Source: Cognataquiflexum rubidum
GTDB lineage: Bacteria > Bacteroidota > Bacteroidia > Cytophagales > Cyclobacteriaceae
Direction: 5' to 3'
DNA length: 64,000 nt
Assembly (NCBI RefSeq): GCF_022538115.1
Contig: NZ_JAKZAL010000011.1
Span: 116,713-180,712, forward strand
Shown: one piece after another, positions 45,901-54,940 of the stretch
Layout: each line of letters begins with the position of its first letter
Numbering within the stretch: the first letter of the stretch is position 1
Made by a program: the position numbers and the translations under genes
Notes under the pieces: model-generated
What the model was told of the DNA's origin: nothing
Databases searched by the model: none
Seen by the model: the letters and a program-made list of their open reading frames with translations, nothing else

Positions 45901-46659
45901 CCTGATTGTGATCAAAACGGCCGATGCAGAAATCAGGGCCTTTACTGGTTTTCCTTTTGTCCACAAACCCAAAATAAGGTTTCTAGTCATCAGCAAGACC
46001 AAAAAGAAAAGCGAGAAAAAGAAAATCATCAACGCCAAGCGGCTGGAGGGTTCTATCGGAGTTTGTTCCGGGTCAAAGTAGACAGAAAACAAAAACTCGC
46101 CTTTGGCCCCCCTTACCTCCAAAAGCCCTTCTTCGGGTTCAGCCGAAATGCTTTGCGGATCGGTAGGGAAAATCTTAGAATTAAAACCGGATTCAAGGTA
46201 TTGATTTTGAAAGTCCCTTTTGAAATACAGCGGATACAACTGGATTAACCAATATCCCTGGTTATTGCGAGAGAATCTTCTGGCCTTGGAAAAAAAAATT
46301 CCCCGTTTATCTTCGAGGATTCTTTGGTTGGTTTTTGAATTGATCCAATCAAAATCAGGCATGAAAGAAAAATCTGACCAATAAATCAACTTCCCTGATT
46401 CACTGAAGAGATAATAAGAATGAAAGGAATCTATGGTAAGGTTGGTAAATGAAAACGCCTCCTCAGGTCTATTTTTCAACAATAGTTGCAAAAAATCATC
46501 ATTAAACTCACTTTCTATTTTTTGGATATGCTGTGTGACGGGTTTTAGCAATCTCTCCTCGTCATCCCTATCTGTTAAAAAAAAGTTGGCCACCAATATG
46601 ACCCCCAAACTTAGTAGGGCAACAAAAAATAAAAACCTACGAGTATTTCGCATAACCAT
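42937..46659 (-). CDS. NtrY-like sensor histidine kinase with many membrane segments
   Basis: A 1240-residue membrane kinase. One N-terminal helix is followed by a sensor segment of about 190 residues, a block of seven to eight helices (about 205-480), a periplasmic domain of about 230 residues, two helices, a second periplasmic part, a last helix, and a HAMP-like linker. The kinase core has the H box VAHEIKNPLTPMKLTLQH, the N box LIINGFQA, and G boxes DNGKGIPKELRDKIF and GSGLGLAI. The H box with PLTPMKL is typical of the NtrY/Trg-like family. No response regulator gene is adjacent. Alternating sensor domains make the ligand impossible to name. Confidence 0.85.
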   Translation of the reverse strand: MVMRNTRRFLFFVALLSLGVILVANFFLTDRDDEERLLKPVTQHIQKIESEFNDDFLQLLLKNRPEEAFSFTNLTIDSFHSYYLFSESGKLIYWSDFSFMPDFDWINSKTNQRILEDKRGIFFSKARRFSRNNQGYWLIQLYPLYFKRDFQNQYLESGFNSKIFPTDPQSISAEPEEGLLEVRGAKGEFLFSVYFDPEQTPIEPSSRLALMIFFFSLFFLVLLMTRNLILGLWTKGKPVKALISASAVLITIRALMLVFRFPKDYFDYRLFDPSGYASSWFNPSLGDLFLNITCLAVLLTMVLRIIASKEFKNWLSKKRIKKNSKGFLIIAYFFSTFFLVLFYALYIDILSNSQWDLNILSLPSLDWFKIVSLSIVFLGGAVYFMFTVLALELVFYKSSLTNTKALSLIIYISIPIVAVLAYFNWIWMVAFLAHFLFLIAVINFNLYKYIFTIGLNTFLTFFFGCLIAAIITGVASHQVYLDRNFKSKASFGTEMLVENDILAEFFLSDIMERISNDFFIKNSMIDPLMRKDPIEQKIRKIHMNNYFDQYVLKVKVFNYFGENILDRYNSQTLSEIEMQFVKSDYSTSVRDLYFIHKGTEGDGNQYFAFIPMYKDDALIGTVFLELRQLRIVPGSVFPKLLIDEKYMAGMNDKKFDYAVYEEGNLKYGVGLFNYRAAGMEQLLKQNILFTSGIYKGKFHHVGVKEHDKVIVVSSPVYPIYYILADISLFFLGFIMFTLLILILGAFSKRIGSFRFNYATKLQLYLNFAFFFPILIISLIIIGLFTSSYQEELHRQYLQKTSLVTDNLSPIIEKRNSGILEKDELLETMNNLSGNANTDINLYSKEGILVSTSQPNIFDKKVLTNYINPNAIVELVEGQNNLVLLEEKIGNLTFKSVYSAIRSKDGQEVQAIVAVPFFESETELDLLIADVLSNIINIFVLVLVMFLFISYFVSKNLTFPFKLLTQKLKVTGLENNEPMYWPTNDEIGLLVNEYNNMLFKLEASKKDLANSEKESAWREMAKQVAHEIKNPLTPMKLTLQHLLRLQSEGKLDDPKKLKQPLETLIHQVDTLSDIATSFSSFAKMPKPKKELMDFKKVVLGTLELFKNRENEKIIFGDLTDEGHLMVMGDKQLFGRIIANLIINGFQATEPQRKSIILVFLRVIEHQVVLEIKDNGKGIPKELRDKIFMPNFSTKSEGSGLGLAIAKRGVETEGGKIWFETEEGKGTSFFLSFDLVEEIPVV

Positions 46660-46704
46660 AAGTTAAGCAAATAGCAAAATCTGTACCTAGATCCCAACCA
46701 TTAT

Positions 46705-46968
46705 TTAAAATTTTTCCCCATGAAAAAGGAATTTCCCTTTCCTTTTTTTTGCATTCCTGTACCATAGGTAACCCAATACCAGAGCCAATAAATATGGCAT
46801 ACTTAAAAGGTAAAGAATCCCCATGTTAAGACCTGCACCGATGGTTGTCTCCCCATTGCTCACATTATTTTCAATCCCTGCCCGGCACATGGCGCATTGG
46901 GCAAAAGTCGACACTTGGGTAGAAAGAAGAAAAACAAAAACGAGAATTGATTTATAAATCGACTTCAT
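46705..46968 (-). CDS. Small membrane protein with CAMC motif
   Basis: An 87-residue protein with signal peptide (MKSIYKSILVFVFLLSTQ), a CAMCRAG motif just after cleavage, one hydrophobic helix (MGILYLLSMPYLLALVLGYLW) and a basic tail. The start at 46968 gives the signal sequence directly. It follows the DUF420 gene and is found with it in oxidase-assembly neighbourhoods of Bacteroidota. The Cys pair may bind a metal or a thiol; function unknown. Confidence 0.75.
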   Translation of the reverse strand: MKSIYKSILVFVFLLSTQVSTFAQCAMCRAGIENNVSNGETTIGAGLNMGILYLLSMPYLLALVLGYLWYRNAKKRKGKFLFHGEKF

Positions 46969-47000
46969 ATACTTGCAAACGCCAGGGTAAATCAATTGGT

Positions 47001-47549
47001 TTAGAAATTGTAATATGGACTGATCATCAGATAGACTATAACTCCTGTCACGGTAACATATAGCCAAATCGGAAATGCAAATTTAACAACTTTTTTATGT
47101 TTTGCTCTTTGATCAGTATATCCGTAATAATAGGCCAACAAAATCGGGAACAATGCCACAGCCGCCAGTATAATATGGGTAATTAGGATGAAATAATATA
47201 CGGGTCTGATCCAACCTTCCCCACCAAAAGTTGTACTTTCAGCAGTAGCGTGATAGACAACATATGACACCAAAAATATGGCACCCAATCCAAAAGCTGC
47301 AGTCATCGCTGCTCTATGATAGGCAATGTTGCCATTTTTGATAAATATCGCTCCTGCTACCAAGGCTACAGTTGCTGCAGAATTGATAACGGCATTCAGA
47401 TGGGGAAGAAAATATACCCAATCACTTGCAACCTCAATTTTTGAAGGCATAAACAACAGGATCGCCACCAAAACGGGTACAATTACCGCAATTACCCAAA
47501 TCCATTTAATAATTCCTTTTTCTGAACTCACTAAATTACTTTGTTCCAT
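47001..47549 (-). CDS. DUF420 membrane protein linked to cytochrome oxidase
   Basis: A 182-residue protein with about five transmembrane segments and several conserved His (HLNAVINSAATVALVAG, YHRAAMTAAF, YHATAEST, HIILAAVALFP, HKKVVKFAFP). DUF420 proteins accompany caa3 oxidase and SCO genes, and the His pattern suggests heme or copper contact. It overlaps the sco gene by 14 bp in another frame, so the two are coupled. Confidence 0.85.
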   Translation of the reverse strand: MEQSNLVSSEKGIIKWIWVIAVIVPVLVAILLFMPSKIEVASDWVYFLPHLNAVINSAATVALVAGAIFIKNGNIAYHRAAMTAAFGLGAIFLVSYVVYHATAESTTFGGEGWIRPVYYFILITHIILAAVALFPILLAYYYGYTDQRAKHKKVVKFAFPIWLYVTVTGVIVYLMISPYYNF

Positions 47550-48204
47550 GTAATAAAATTTTTGTCTCTAATATTAATTTGTCAACGTCCTCCCTATTCG
47601 TCCCACTATAATAACCCCTGATTCGGCCTTCCCCATCGATCAAGGCGAACTTATCGCTGTGGACAAACTCTTCGGGCTGACCTTTACCGTCTATGGTAGG
47701 GAGAATAAAACCACAGCGCGCAAGGTTATAAATCAGTGATTTATCTCCTGTCAAGAAAAACCATTTTCCTGGAGTTGCCATGTGAAGTTTGGCGTATTCA
47801 GAAAGTACTTCAGGGGTATCGAATTCAGGATCTATGGATATGGAATAAATCTGGATTTCTTCATCATCTCTAAATGCGTCATCAACTCTTTCAAGTTCGG
47901 TGGACATGATTGGACAGATACTTGGGCATGAAGTGAAGAAGAAATCAACGATGGTAATTTTTCCAGCCATCTCGCTTTTCCCTCGCAAAACACCATCTTG
48001 GTCCGTCAGCGTGAAATCCGGAATATAATGCTGACCTGATTCTACCATGTTGCAATCATTGAGCGGATCTTCCACTCCATTTTGGAAAAGGACAGGAATG
48101 TCATATTGGTTATTGCCAAAGGTTCTCAAAAACAAAAATATCACCACCGGAACCAAGAGAATACAAACCAAAACCAATCCCTGAAGAATCCTCAAACTTT
48201 TCAT
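47536..48204 (-). CDS. SCO-family copper chaperone for cytochrome oxidase
   Basis: A 222-residue protein with an N-terminal membrane anchor and a thioredoxin-like fold. The CxxxC copper site is in FFFTSCPSICPIMSTEL and the third ligand His is in EEFVHSDKFALID. SCO/PrrC proteins deliver copper to the CuA site of subunit II or reduce its cysteines. The gene follows the oxidase operon after a terminator and is coupled to DUF420. Confidence 0.9.
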   Translation of the reverse strand: MKSLRILQGLVLVCILLVPVVIFLFLRTFGNNQYDIPVLFQNGVEDPLNDCNMVESGQHYIPDFTLTDQDGVLRGKSEMAGKITIVDFFFTSCPSICPIMSTELERVDDAFRDDEEIQIYSISIDPEFDTPEVLSEYAKLHMATPGKWFFLTGDKSLIYNLARCGFILPTIDGKGQPEEFVHSDKFALIDGEGRIRGYYSGTNREDVDKLILETKILLHGTK

Positions 48205-48224
48205 TGCTCTTTTTTTAATTAAAC

Positions 48225-48264
48225 AAAAAAAGAGGCTGAAGTTTCCACTCCAACCTTCTTTTTT
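48225..48264 (-). terminator. Terminator closing the alternative complex III / oxidase operon
   Basis: On the minus strand GAAGGTTGGAGT pairs with ACTTCAGCCTC around GGAA, with one bulged A and two G-U pairs, and seven T follow. It separates subunit IV from sco; some read-through is likely. Confidence 0.75.
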
Positions 48265-48284
48265 TTAATAACTCAATAAATTTA

Positions 48285-48614
48285 TTACCATCTCATGATG
48301 AAAATGTCTGATCCTTCTCTAATCAAAGCTATTACCAACCAAACCAGGAAGATCAACGGCACAATGATAGAATAGAATAGAGGTTTTGCCTCTTCGCCCA
48401 AATGCATGAATTCCATCATAATATATTTTGCTTTCCAGATTGTCAAAGCAATGAATATAACATAAAGAAGTAATCCTCTTGGCAATGTAAAAGCGAAAAC
48501 GAATTCCACTAAGGTCAATAACAAAAGGATCCCTGCGGTTTTCCAGATTTTCTTGATTTTTGCTTCATCGCGCGGCATTACTTCGAGCGCTGATTTATTT
48601 TGTTGCAAAGCCAT
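48285..48614 (-). CDS. Cytochrome c oxidase subunit IV-like protein
   Basis: A 109-residue protein with three transmembrane segments (TAGILLLLTLVEFVFAF, LLYVIFIALTIWKAKYIM, SIIVPLIFLVWLVIALI). The MMEFMHLGEEAK loop is typical of the COX4/CyoD-like proteins of Bacteroidota oxidase clusters. It lies 18 bp after the second subunit III gene and probably stabilises the complex. Confidence 0.88.
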   Translation of the reverse strand: MALQQNKSALEVMPRDEAKIKKIWKTAGILLLLTLVEFVFAFTLPRGLLLYVIFIALTIWKAKYIMMEFMHLGEEAKPLFYSIIVPLIFLVWLVIALIREGSDIFIMRW

Positions 48615-48632
48615 ATCGTGAATATTTAAAAT

Positions 48633-49409
48633 TTAAATCAGATAGAATAAGGTAAATACAAATACCCAAACAAGGTCTACAAAGTGCCAATACAATCCGA
48701 TTTTTTCAACCATTTCGTAGTGACCTCTTTCCTCATAAACCCCAACAGCAGCTTGATAAAATGCCAGGAACAAAAGGAAAACACCCAAGGTAACGTGGAA
48801 ACCATGGAAACCTGTAATGAAGAAAAATAACTGTGCAAAATTTACAGGGCCGTATTCATTGACAGAGAGATTTGCACCAAACACTATTTCACTCACAGTT
48901 TGGCCCATATTATTAACATAGGTAATAAGAGAGCCATTCGGTGTTCCGTGAATAAAGTGAGACCATTCCCAGGCCTGACAACTTAAGAAAGTGATTCCTC
49001 CGAGAAGGGTCCAAAGCAACCATTTGACAACATCTTTTCGGTCATTCCTATGGCCTGCTTCTACGGCCAATACCATGGTAACCGAGCTTAAGATCAATAT
49101 AAATGTCATTAGACCGACAAAGGCCAACGGAATATGAACTCCATGTATAAAAGGAATGGCATCAAATACAAGTTCAGGAACCGGCCAGTATTCATTAGAT
49201 CCCACAAATGTATCCTCAGGACCTCCATAAGAAGGGAAACTGACCCGGAGAGAAATGTAAGTGATCAATAAGGCGGCAAATGTAAAAATATCAGAGAGCA
49301 GGAAAAACCACATCATGAGTTTTCCATAACTGGCTTTGAGGGGCTCATTTCCACCACCCCAGACTCCTCTTTTGGGACTTACCCCAATTGCAGTTGCAGT
49401 CGTTGACAT
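48633..49409 (-). CDS. Cytochrome c oxidase subunit III (seven-helix)
   Basis: A 258-residue protein with about seven transmembrane segments. Conserved motifs are LSDIFTFAALLITY, FITGFHGFHVTLGVF and YWHFVDLVWVFVFTLFYL, the last being the subunit III signature. Subunit III surrounds the catalytic core and supports oxygen and proton flow. A second, shorter subunit III gene precedes it by 19 bp, as is common in this phylum. Confidence 0.93.
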   Translation of the reverse strand: MSTTATAIGVSPKRGVWGGGNEPLKASYGKLMMWFFLLSDIFTFAALLITYISLRVSFPSYGGPEDTFVGSNEYWPVPELVFDAIPFIHGVHIPLAFVGLMTFILILSSVTMVLAVEAGHRNDRKDVVKWLLWTLLGGITFLSCQAWEWSHFIHGTPNGSLITYVNNMGQTVSEIVFGANLSVNEYGPVNFAQLFFFITGFHGFHVTLGVFLLFLAFYQAAVGVYEERGHYEMVEKIGLYWHFVDLVWVFVFTLFYLI

Positions 49410-49428
49410 AAATTTTATTGTTTACTTT

Positions 49429-50010
49429 TTAATGATTCAATAACAAGAACATAAACAGGTATAACCAAAGACCTCCTAGGAAATGCCAATACGTGACGCA
49501 CATTTCCATAGTATCCAGGTTTTTTGAGTGTACCAGATACCTGAAGGACGAAATTAATACAATAATTAGAAATATCACACCGCTGATTAAGTGTAATGCA
49601 TGTAATCCTGTGAAAACATAAAGAAATGAACCCGCCGGATTTCCTACAAAAAAGACTTCCCTGTCTACCAATGCAATCCAACTATACCATTGACCGATCA
49701 GAAAAGCCAATGCAAGAATGGAAGTAATTATCATTCCTATTCTGAGAGAGGCCAAATCATCCTTTTTGGCAGAGATATATGCCCAATGTAAAGAAATGCT
49801 ACTCAGCACGATAATGCCTGAAGTGTACCAGAAAATTGAGGGAAGATCAAATTCCAACCAATTCCCTTCTGATTGCCTCACGATATAAGCGCTTGTAAGG
49901 GAAGCAAAAATCATCACTACCGTGACTATGAAAAGCCATAGAGCGAATTTCTTAGGATGCATTGCAATAGGTTGCTCTGCATTTTCAATATATTCAAATT
50001 TCTCTTCCAT
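49429..50010 (-). CDS. Cytochrome c oxidase subunit III, shorter paralogue
   Basis: A 193-residue protein with five transmembrane segments, GLHALHLISGVIFLIIVLI and YWHFLGGLWLYLFMFLLL. It lacks the first two helices present in the other subunit III. It lies 3 bp after the heme o synthase stop codon. The two proteins may be separate subunits or alternatives. Confidence 0.9.
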   Translation of the reverse strand: MEEKFEYIENAEQPIAMHPKKFALWLFIVTVVMIFASLTSAYIVRQSEGNWLEFDLPSIFWYTSGIIVLSSISLHWAYISAKKDDLASLRIGMIITSILALAFLIGQWYSWIALVDREVFFVGNPAGSFLYVFTGLHALHLISGVIFLIIVLISSFRYLVHSKNLDTMEMCVTYWHFLGGLWLYLFMFLLLNH

Positions 50011-50013
50011 GGA

Positions 50014-50916
50014 TTAAACCTTATCTAATAAATACGCTATCTGCACTATCGGCAAATAGAGAAAGGAGCCAAACATAATTTTAAGGGCTGATTTTCGGGA
50101 ACAATCTTTCATAAGAGAGAAGGTCTGTGCCAAAAACAACACCCCACAAATAGTTGCTACAATCCCTGAATTGATTCCCGTAAGACCAAAATAGGTGGGC
50201 AATAGACCTAAAGGCAACAAAAACAGGGTGTAAATCATTATCTGAATAGCTGTATTCAGGTCTTTTTGACCGCCGCTAGGCAGAAGCTTGAATCCAGCTC
50301 TTTTATAGTCCTCATCACTGACCCAAGCTATTGCCCAAAAGTGAGGGAATTGCCAGATAAATTGGATTCCGAAAATAATGAGCGCTTCATGGGAAATAGC
50401 TCCGGTAGCAGCTGTCCAACCCAACAAAGGAGGCATTGCGCCAGGAATAGCACCGACAAATACTGCAATAGGACCAACTCTTTTGAGAGGAGTATAGACA
50501 AAAACATATAACACCATACTTAATACCCCAAGCAGGGTTGTCAACGGATTGGTAAAAACCCAAAGTATGATTATTCCTATCAATGCAATTATTGAAGTGA
50601 ACCAATATGCTTCTTTTAAGGAGATCAAATTCAAAGGAAGAGGACGGTTTTCCGTTCTTTTCATCAATTTATCAATATCTCTCTCCCAAATCTCGTTGGC
50701 CGCACCTGAAGCGCCGCTGATCAGGAAACCTCCAACCATAAGGGCAAAAAATTTGCCCCAAGAAAACATGACTCCAGAGTCTCCAAGAATAAATCCGAAA
50801 ACTGCCGAAAATGTAACAAGTGCTGATAATCTAAATTTTATTAAATCTTTATAGGCCCCAATTCTTGAAACTAGGAAATCTGATAAAGAACTTTCAGAAA
50901 TATTAATAGTTCTCAT
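50014..50916 (-). CDS. ctaB: Protoheme IX farnesyltransferase (heme o synthase)
   Basis: A 300-residue polytopic prenyltransferase with about nine helices. The first Asp-rich motif is in NEIWERDIDKLMKRTENRPLP and the second in WVSDEDYKRAGFKLLP. It adds the farnesyl group to heme b, giving heme o, which CtaA turns into heme a. ATGA overlap with ctaA shows coupling. Confidence 0.95.
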   Translation of the reverse strand: MRTINISESSLSDFLVSRIGAYKDLIKFRLSALVTFSAVFGFILGDSGVMFSWGKFFALMVGGFLISGASGAANEIWERDIDKLMKRTENRPLPLNLISLKEAYWFTSIIALIGIIILWVFTNPLTTLLGVLSMVLYVFVYTPLKRVGPIAVFVGAIPGAMPPLLGWTAATGAISHEALIIFGIQFIWQFPHFWAIAWVSDEDYKRAGFKLLPSGGQKDLNTAIQIMIYTLFLLPLGLLPTYFGLTGINSGIVATICGVLFLAQTFSLMKDCSRKSALKIMFGSFLYLPIVQIAYLLDKV

Positions 50917-51995
50917 GAACCTGTTTTTTCTAAATTTAACTTTCTCTGGGAATTAAGCTGCAATAATATGACAAATTGAATCCCGACAATTAATGTTCCC
51001 AACAAAAGATGTAGGGGTTGCAAGAATGCCGGAACACCAAAATATGCCATCCCGACACCTGTAAGTATTTCAAGAAATATAACAAGCACGAGGGCTTGAG
51101 ACCATTTAAATATACTTACATGACGCAGTGTATATTTGTAAACTTTGTAAAAGAACAGAATATGAACCGCAAGTAAGAGTATCGAATATGACCTGTGGAT
51201 CAAAAATACCAACCCTAGATGCTCAATCCACTCTCCACGCAAAAGGTTACCGAATTCAAATGCAACAACATCCATTTCTTCTCTCACCTGAGTTCCGAAC
51301 ACGATTTGTACCAACATCAAGAGAAAACCCACTATCAAAATACCAAAAAGACTACCTGGGTTATCGGTGGTTGGTCTCGCATCCTGGATTAATCTAAAGG
51401 AACGGAAATGAACGTACAGCAGAATACAAACGATAACCAAAGCCAACATCATGTGTAAGGTAATCATCCAGGGGAGTAGATTTGTAGAAACTACAATTGA
51501 ACCTATCCAAGCCTGAAACAATACCAAAAACAAATTTAGCACCGATAAAACAACGATTGATTTGTCTAGCGACCAGAGCGGAAAAGATCTAAAGACGGTA
51601 AGGAGTACAAGAATCCCGATTACAGCGCCAATCAATCTGTTAACATATTCAATCCACGTTTTTACGGGATTAAATTCCTGCTCCACCAAAATTGATTTAT
51701 CGTTTTTGATTTGTTCAGCCTTTTCTTCAAATCCTAAATTTTCTAGTTGGGCGACAAATTTATTGTTCTTTTCTACTCGCTGTGCAGAGTAGATTTCCTG
51801 ATAATTACTTGGGAGCTGATTCACACTCGTAGGTGGAATCCAGCTCCCAAAGCATTTTGGCCAATCGGGACATCCCATACCAGATCCGGTACTTCTGACA
51901 ACCCCACCGACTAATATCAGAAAATAAACAGCAATCACAGTGATCAAACTGATCCTGCGAAAGCTGTAAATTTGATTAAGATTCTTTTGATTCAT
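50913..51995 (-). CDS. ctaA: Heme A synthase
   Basis: A 360-residue membrane protein with eight helices. The motifs GGVVRSTGSGMGCPDWPKCFG with its Cys pair, PLHLLLGTL and the conserved His of ITLHMMLALVIV support COX15/CtaA. It oxidises heme o to heme a. The first loop holds an insertion (about residues 60-110). It overlaps ctaD by 20 bp and ctaB by 4 bp. Confidence 0.93.
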   Translation of the reverse strand: MNQKNLNQIYSFRRISLITVIAVYFLILVGGVVRSTGSGMGCPDWPKCFGSWIPPTSVNQLPSNYQEIYSAQRVEKNNKFVAQLENLGFEEKAEQIKNDKSILVEQEFNPVKTWIEYVNRLIGAVIGILVLLTVFRSFPLWSLDKSIVVLSVLNLFLVLFQAWIGSIVVSTNLLPWMITLHMMLALVIVCILLYVHFRSFRLIQDARPTTDNPGSLFGILIVGFLLMLVQIVFGTQVREEMDVVAFEFGNLLRGEWIEHLGLVFLIHRSYSILLLAVHILFFYKVYKYTLRHVSIFKWSQALVLVIFLEILTGVGMAYFGVPAFLQPLHLLLGTLIVGIQFVILLQLNSQRKLNLEKTGS

Positions 51996-53868
51996 TAGCT
52001 ACAAGAACATCCTCTTCGTCCGCAATAATTGCTTTTTCCAATTTCACCAATTCCTCTTCGTGTGGAAGGTTGGATTCAGGAGTTGCGGACAGTGGAACAG
52101 TCTGAGGAATAAAATCCTCTGCTGCACCAGGCTTGGAATAGTCATATGGCCATCTGTATACAGTAGGTATTTCACCTGGCCAGTTACCATGCTTTGGATG
52201 GAGAGGAGTAGTCCACTCAAGTGTATTTGCTCTCCAGGGATTCAAGGAAGCAATTCTTCCTCTGTACATGGAGTAGAAGAAATTGAACAAGAAGATCAAC
52301 TGGGCACCAAAGGTAATGATGGCAGCAACAGATACGAACATGTTCAAGTCAGTGTACATATTGGAGAACTCAAAGTTTGTCCAGCTATAATATCTTCTTG
52401 GGAAACCTGCTATACCAATGTAATGCATTGGGAAAAACACCATGTAAACCCCAATGAAAGTCAACCAGAAGTGTATATATCCTAACCTCGCATCCATCAT
52501 TCTTCCAAACATCTTAGGGAACCAATGATAAACCCCAGCCATTAGACCAAAGAATGACGCAGATCCCATTACCAAGTGAAAGTGGGCTACGACGAAATAT
52601 GTATCGTGCAATTGAATATCAATGGCAGAGTTACCAAGGAAAATCCCTGTCAAACCGCCTGAGATGAAGAACGAAACCAAACCTATAGAGAACAACATAC
52701 CCGGTGTAAAGATCAGGTTACCTCTCCATAATGTGGTGAGATAATTAAAAACTTTAACTGCGGATGGGATCGCAATAATCAATGTCAGGAACATGAAGAT
52801 AGAACCCAAGAAAGGATTCATCCCTGACACAAACATGTGGTGAGCCCATACGATAAATGAAAGGATAGTAATTCCAAGCATGGAAATAATCATCGCTTTG
52901 TATCCGAAAATGGGCTTTCTGGAATTTACTGAGATAATTTCTGAGGTGATTCCAAGAGCAGGCAACAATACAATATAAACTTCAGGGTGACCAAGGAACC
53001 AGAATAAATGCTGGTATAGAACCGGGCTACCACCTGTATTTGGTAAAGCCTCGCCCCCAATGTAGATGTCAGAGAGATAGAAACTTGTTCCAAAACTTCT
53101 GTCAAAAACCAACAACAATGCTGCTGAAAATAAAACCGGGAACGAAAGCAAACCGATAACAGCTGTCAAGAAAAATGCCCAAATAGTCAAAGGAAGTCTG
53201 GAAAAAGACATTCCCTTGGTTCTTAAATTGATTACCGTGGTGATGTAATTGATACCTCCTAACAGGGAAGATGCAATAAAGAAAGTCATCGCAATCAACC
53301 ACATAGTCATACCCAAACCTGATCCAGGCATAGCTTGTTCAAGAGCCGATAAGGGCGGATAAACCACCCATCCACCTGATGCAGGACCGGTTTCAATAAA
53401 CAAGGAAATAAACATGATCACCCCTGATAAAAAGAAGAACCAATAAGATAGCATGTTCATAAAACCGGAAGCCATATCCCTAGCACCAATTTGCAGTGGA
53501 ATAAGGAAGTTGGAGAATGTTCCACTCAACCCTGCTGTCAATACAAAGAATACCATGATGGTACCATGCATAGTCACCAATGCGAGATAGAAGTTAGGGT
53601 CTAATTTTCCAGCATCATCAATCCAGCCTCCAAGTAACGGTTTTAGCCAGTATAATTCCATATCAGGAAATCCCAACTGTAGCCTGAAGATAATGGATAA
53701 TAATCCACCGATAATTGCCCAGAATATACCCGTCACCAAGAATTGCTTACCGATCATCTTGTGATCAGTGGTGAAAATATATTTGGTTATAAAATTATCG
53801 TGATGCTCATGGTCATCGTGGTGATCATGTGCACTAGCACTGTGAGTAGCTGTATGAGCTGTTGCCAT
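51976..53868 (-). CDS. ctaD: Cytochrome c oxidase subunit I (aa3-type)
   Basis: A 630-residue protein with 12 helices and extensions at both ends. Catalytic motifs are WFLGHPEVYIVLLPALG with the CuB His-Tyr pair, WAHHMF with two CuB His, and VAHFHLVMG with heme a and a3 His. A heme a His is in TMHGTIMVFF. The N-terminus is His-rich (HDHHDDHEHHD), which could bind metal. It reduces oxygen and pumps protons. Lying downstream of alternative complex III, it is the high-oxygen oxidase of the window. Confidence 0.95.
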   Translation of the reverse strand: MATAHTATHSASAHDHHDDHEHHDNFITKYIFTTDHKMIGKQFLVTGIFWAIIGGLLSIIFRLQLGFPDMELYWLKPLLGGWIDDAGKLDPNFYLALVTMHGTIMVFFVLTAGLSGTFSNFLIPLQIGARDMASGFMNMLSYWFFFLSGVIMFISLFIETGPASGGWVVYPPLSALEQAMPGSGLGMTMWLIAMTFFIASSLLGGINYITTVINLRTKGMSFSRLPLTIWAFFLTAVIGLLSFPVLFSAALLLVFDRSFGTSFYLSDIYIGGEALPNTGGSPVLYQHLFWFLGHPEVYIVLLPALGITSEIISVNSRKPIFGYKAMIISMLGITILSFIVWAHHMFVSGMNPFLGSIFMFLTLIIAIPSAVKVFNYLTTLWRGNLIFTPGMLFSIGLVSFFISGGLTGIFLGNSAIDIQLHDTYFVVAHFHLVMGSASFFGLMAGVYHWFPKMFGRMMDARLGYIHFWLTFIGVYMVFFPMHYIGIAGFPRRYYSWTNFEFSNMYTDLNMFVSVAAIITFGAQLIFLFNFFYSMYRGRIASLNPWRANTLEWTTPLHPKHGNWPGEIPTVYRWPYDYSKPGAAEDFIPQTVPLSATPESNLPHEEELVKLEKAIIADEEDVLVANESKES

Positions 53869-53884
53869 ATTTGTGATAATTTAA

Positions 53885-54919
53885 TTACTTATGTTCGCTG
53901 ATAGTAATGTCAGCCAATTCTTTCATTTCAGGAGATAAATTCTCAACAAGAGCAGGGTTATTGACAATATATGGCTTTTGTTCAGCCAACCATTTCCTGT
54001 ATTCTGCCGGCTCTACGACATTAATAACCTTTCTCATAGAAAAGTGACCTTTTCCACAAACCTCGGTACATGCAATTTCATATTCGAATTCAGGATCATT
54101 TAATTCCGCTCTCATTTCCTCGGTAGTCTTTGTGGCTACAAACCAAAACTTGGTTGGCATCCCTGGGACAGCATCCATTTTTAATCTCATGTGAGGTGCA
54201 AAAACAGAGTGCAGGACATCTCTTGCTCTAATTTTGAATAAGACCGGTTCTCCTTTTGGAATTACGACCATAGGCGTAGTAAAGTCATCATGTGCGTTTT
54301 TGTCAGAGAAATCGACTCCTGAAACATTAGATGCATTGGTTAACCTATAATCATTGGCACCAAGTACATTGTCCATTCCTGGATATCTTATTTCCCAAGC
54401 AAATTGATATCCCATCAATTCAACTACATGGGCATTTTCAGGTGCAGGCTTGGTAATATCAGACCATGCTTTCCAACCACCGATTACCAACAAGGCCAAA
54501 ACGATTGCAGGAACAACAGTCCAAATGACTTCAAGCTTGTTATTGTCAGGATAAAAGGCAGCTTTCCTATCTTCTTTATATTGGTATCTGTAAGGAAACC
54601 AAAATAAGAGAATGTGGGTAATGATGAATATTATACCTGTGACAGCCATCGTAATCCAAAATAATTGGTCTGTGACTACCCCATGTTCAGAAGCTAAAGG
54701 AAGATTATAATTATCGAATTCCTTTATGGAATACCAAAACATCAATCCACCTGTTCCAACAAGGAAAAGAACAAACATCATTGCATTTACCTTATTGCTT
54801 CCTGAAGCAACTTTTTTATCACTGCCCTTTACTACTGAGACAAGGGTCTGTATTCTATATACCATCCATATAATGGAGATAAGCAATAAAATACCAACTG
54901 CGATTAGAAATCCGTACAT
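53885..54919 (-). CDS. ctaC: Cytochrome c oxidase subunit II
   Basis: A 344-residue protein with CuA ligands in CTEVCGKGHFSM, the aromatic patch GYQFAWEIRYPGM, and the conserved HSVFAPHMRLKMDAVPGMP. Four hydrophobic segments are present; two near the N-terminus are additional to the usual pair. No cytochrome c domain is fused, so this is an aa3 rather than caa3 subunit. Electrons therefore come from ActE or ActA of the neighbouring complex. Confidence 0.95.
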   Translation of the reverse strand: MYGFLIAVGILLLISIIWMVYRIQTLVSVVKGSDKKVASGSNKVNAMMFVLFLVGTGGLMFWYSIKEFDNYNLPLASEHGVVTDQLFWITMAVTGIIFIITHILLFWFPYRYQYKEDRKAAFYPDNNKLEVIWTVVPAIVLALLVIGGWKAWSDITKPAPENAHVVELMGYQFAWEIRYPGMDNVLGANDYRLTNASNVSGVDFSDKNAHDDFTTPMVVIPKGEPVLFKIRARDVLHSVFAPHMRLKMDAVPGMPTKFWFVATKTTEEMRAELNDPEFEYEIACTEVCGKGHFSMRKVINVVEPAEYRKWLAEQKPYIVNNPALVENLSPEMKELADITISEHK

Positions 54920-54940
54920 AATTGTAAACCTTTCGGATAA

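Noticed and set aside
45598..46248. A 216-codon plus-strand frame opposite the histidine kinase
   Set aside because: It mirrors membrane-helix codons of the real gene and has an unlikely composition rich in Gln and Lys.
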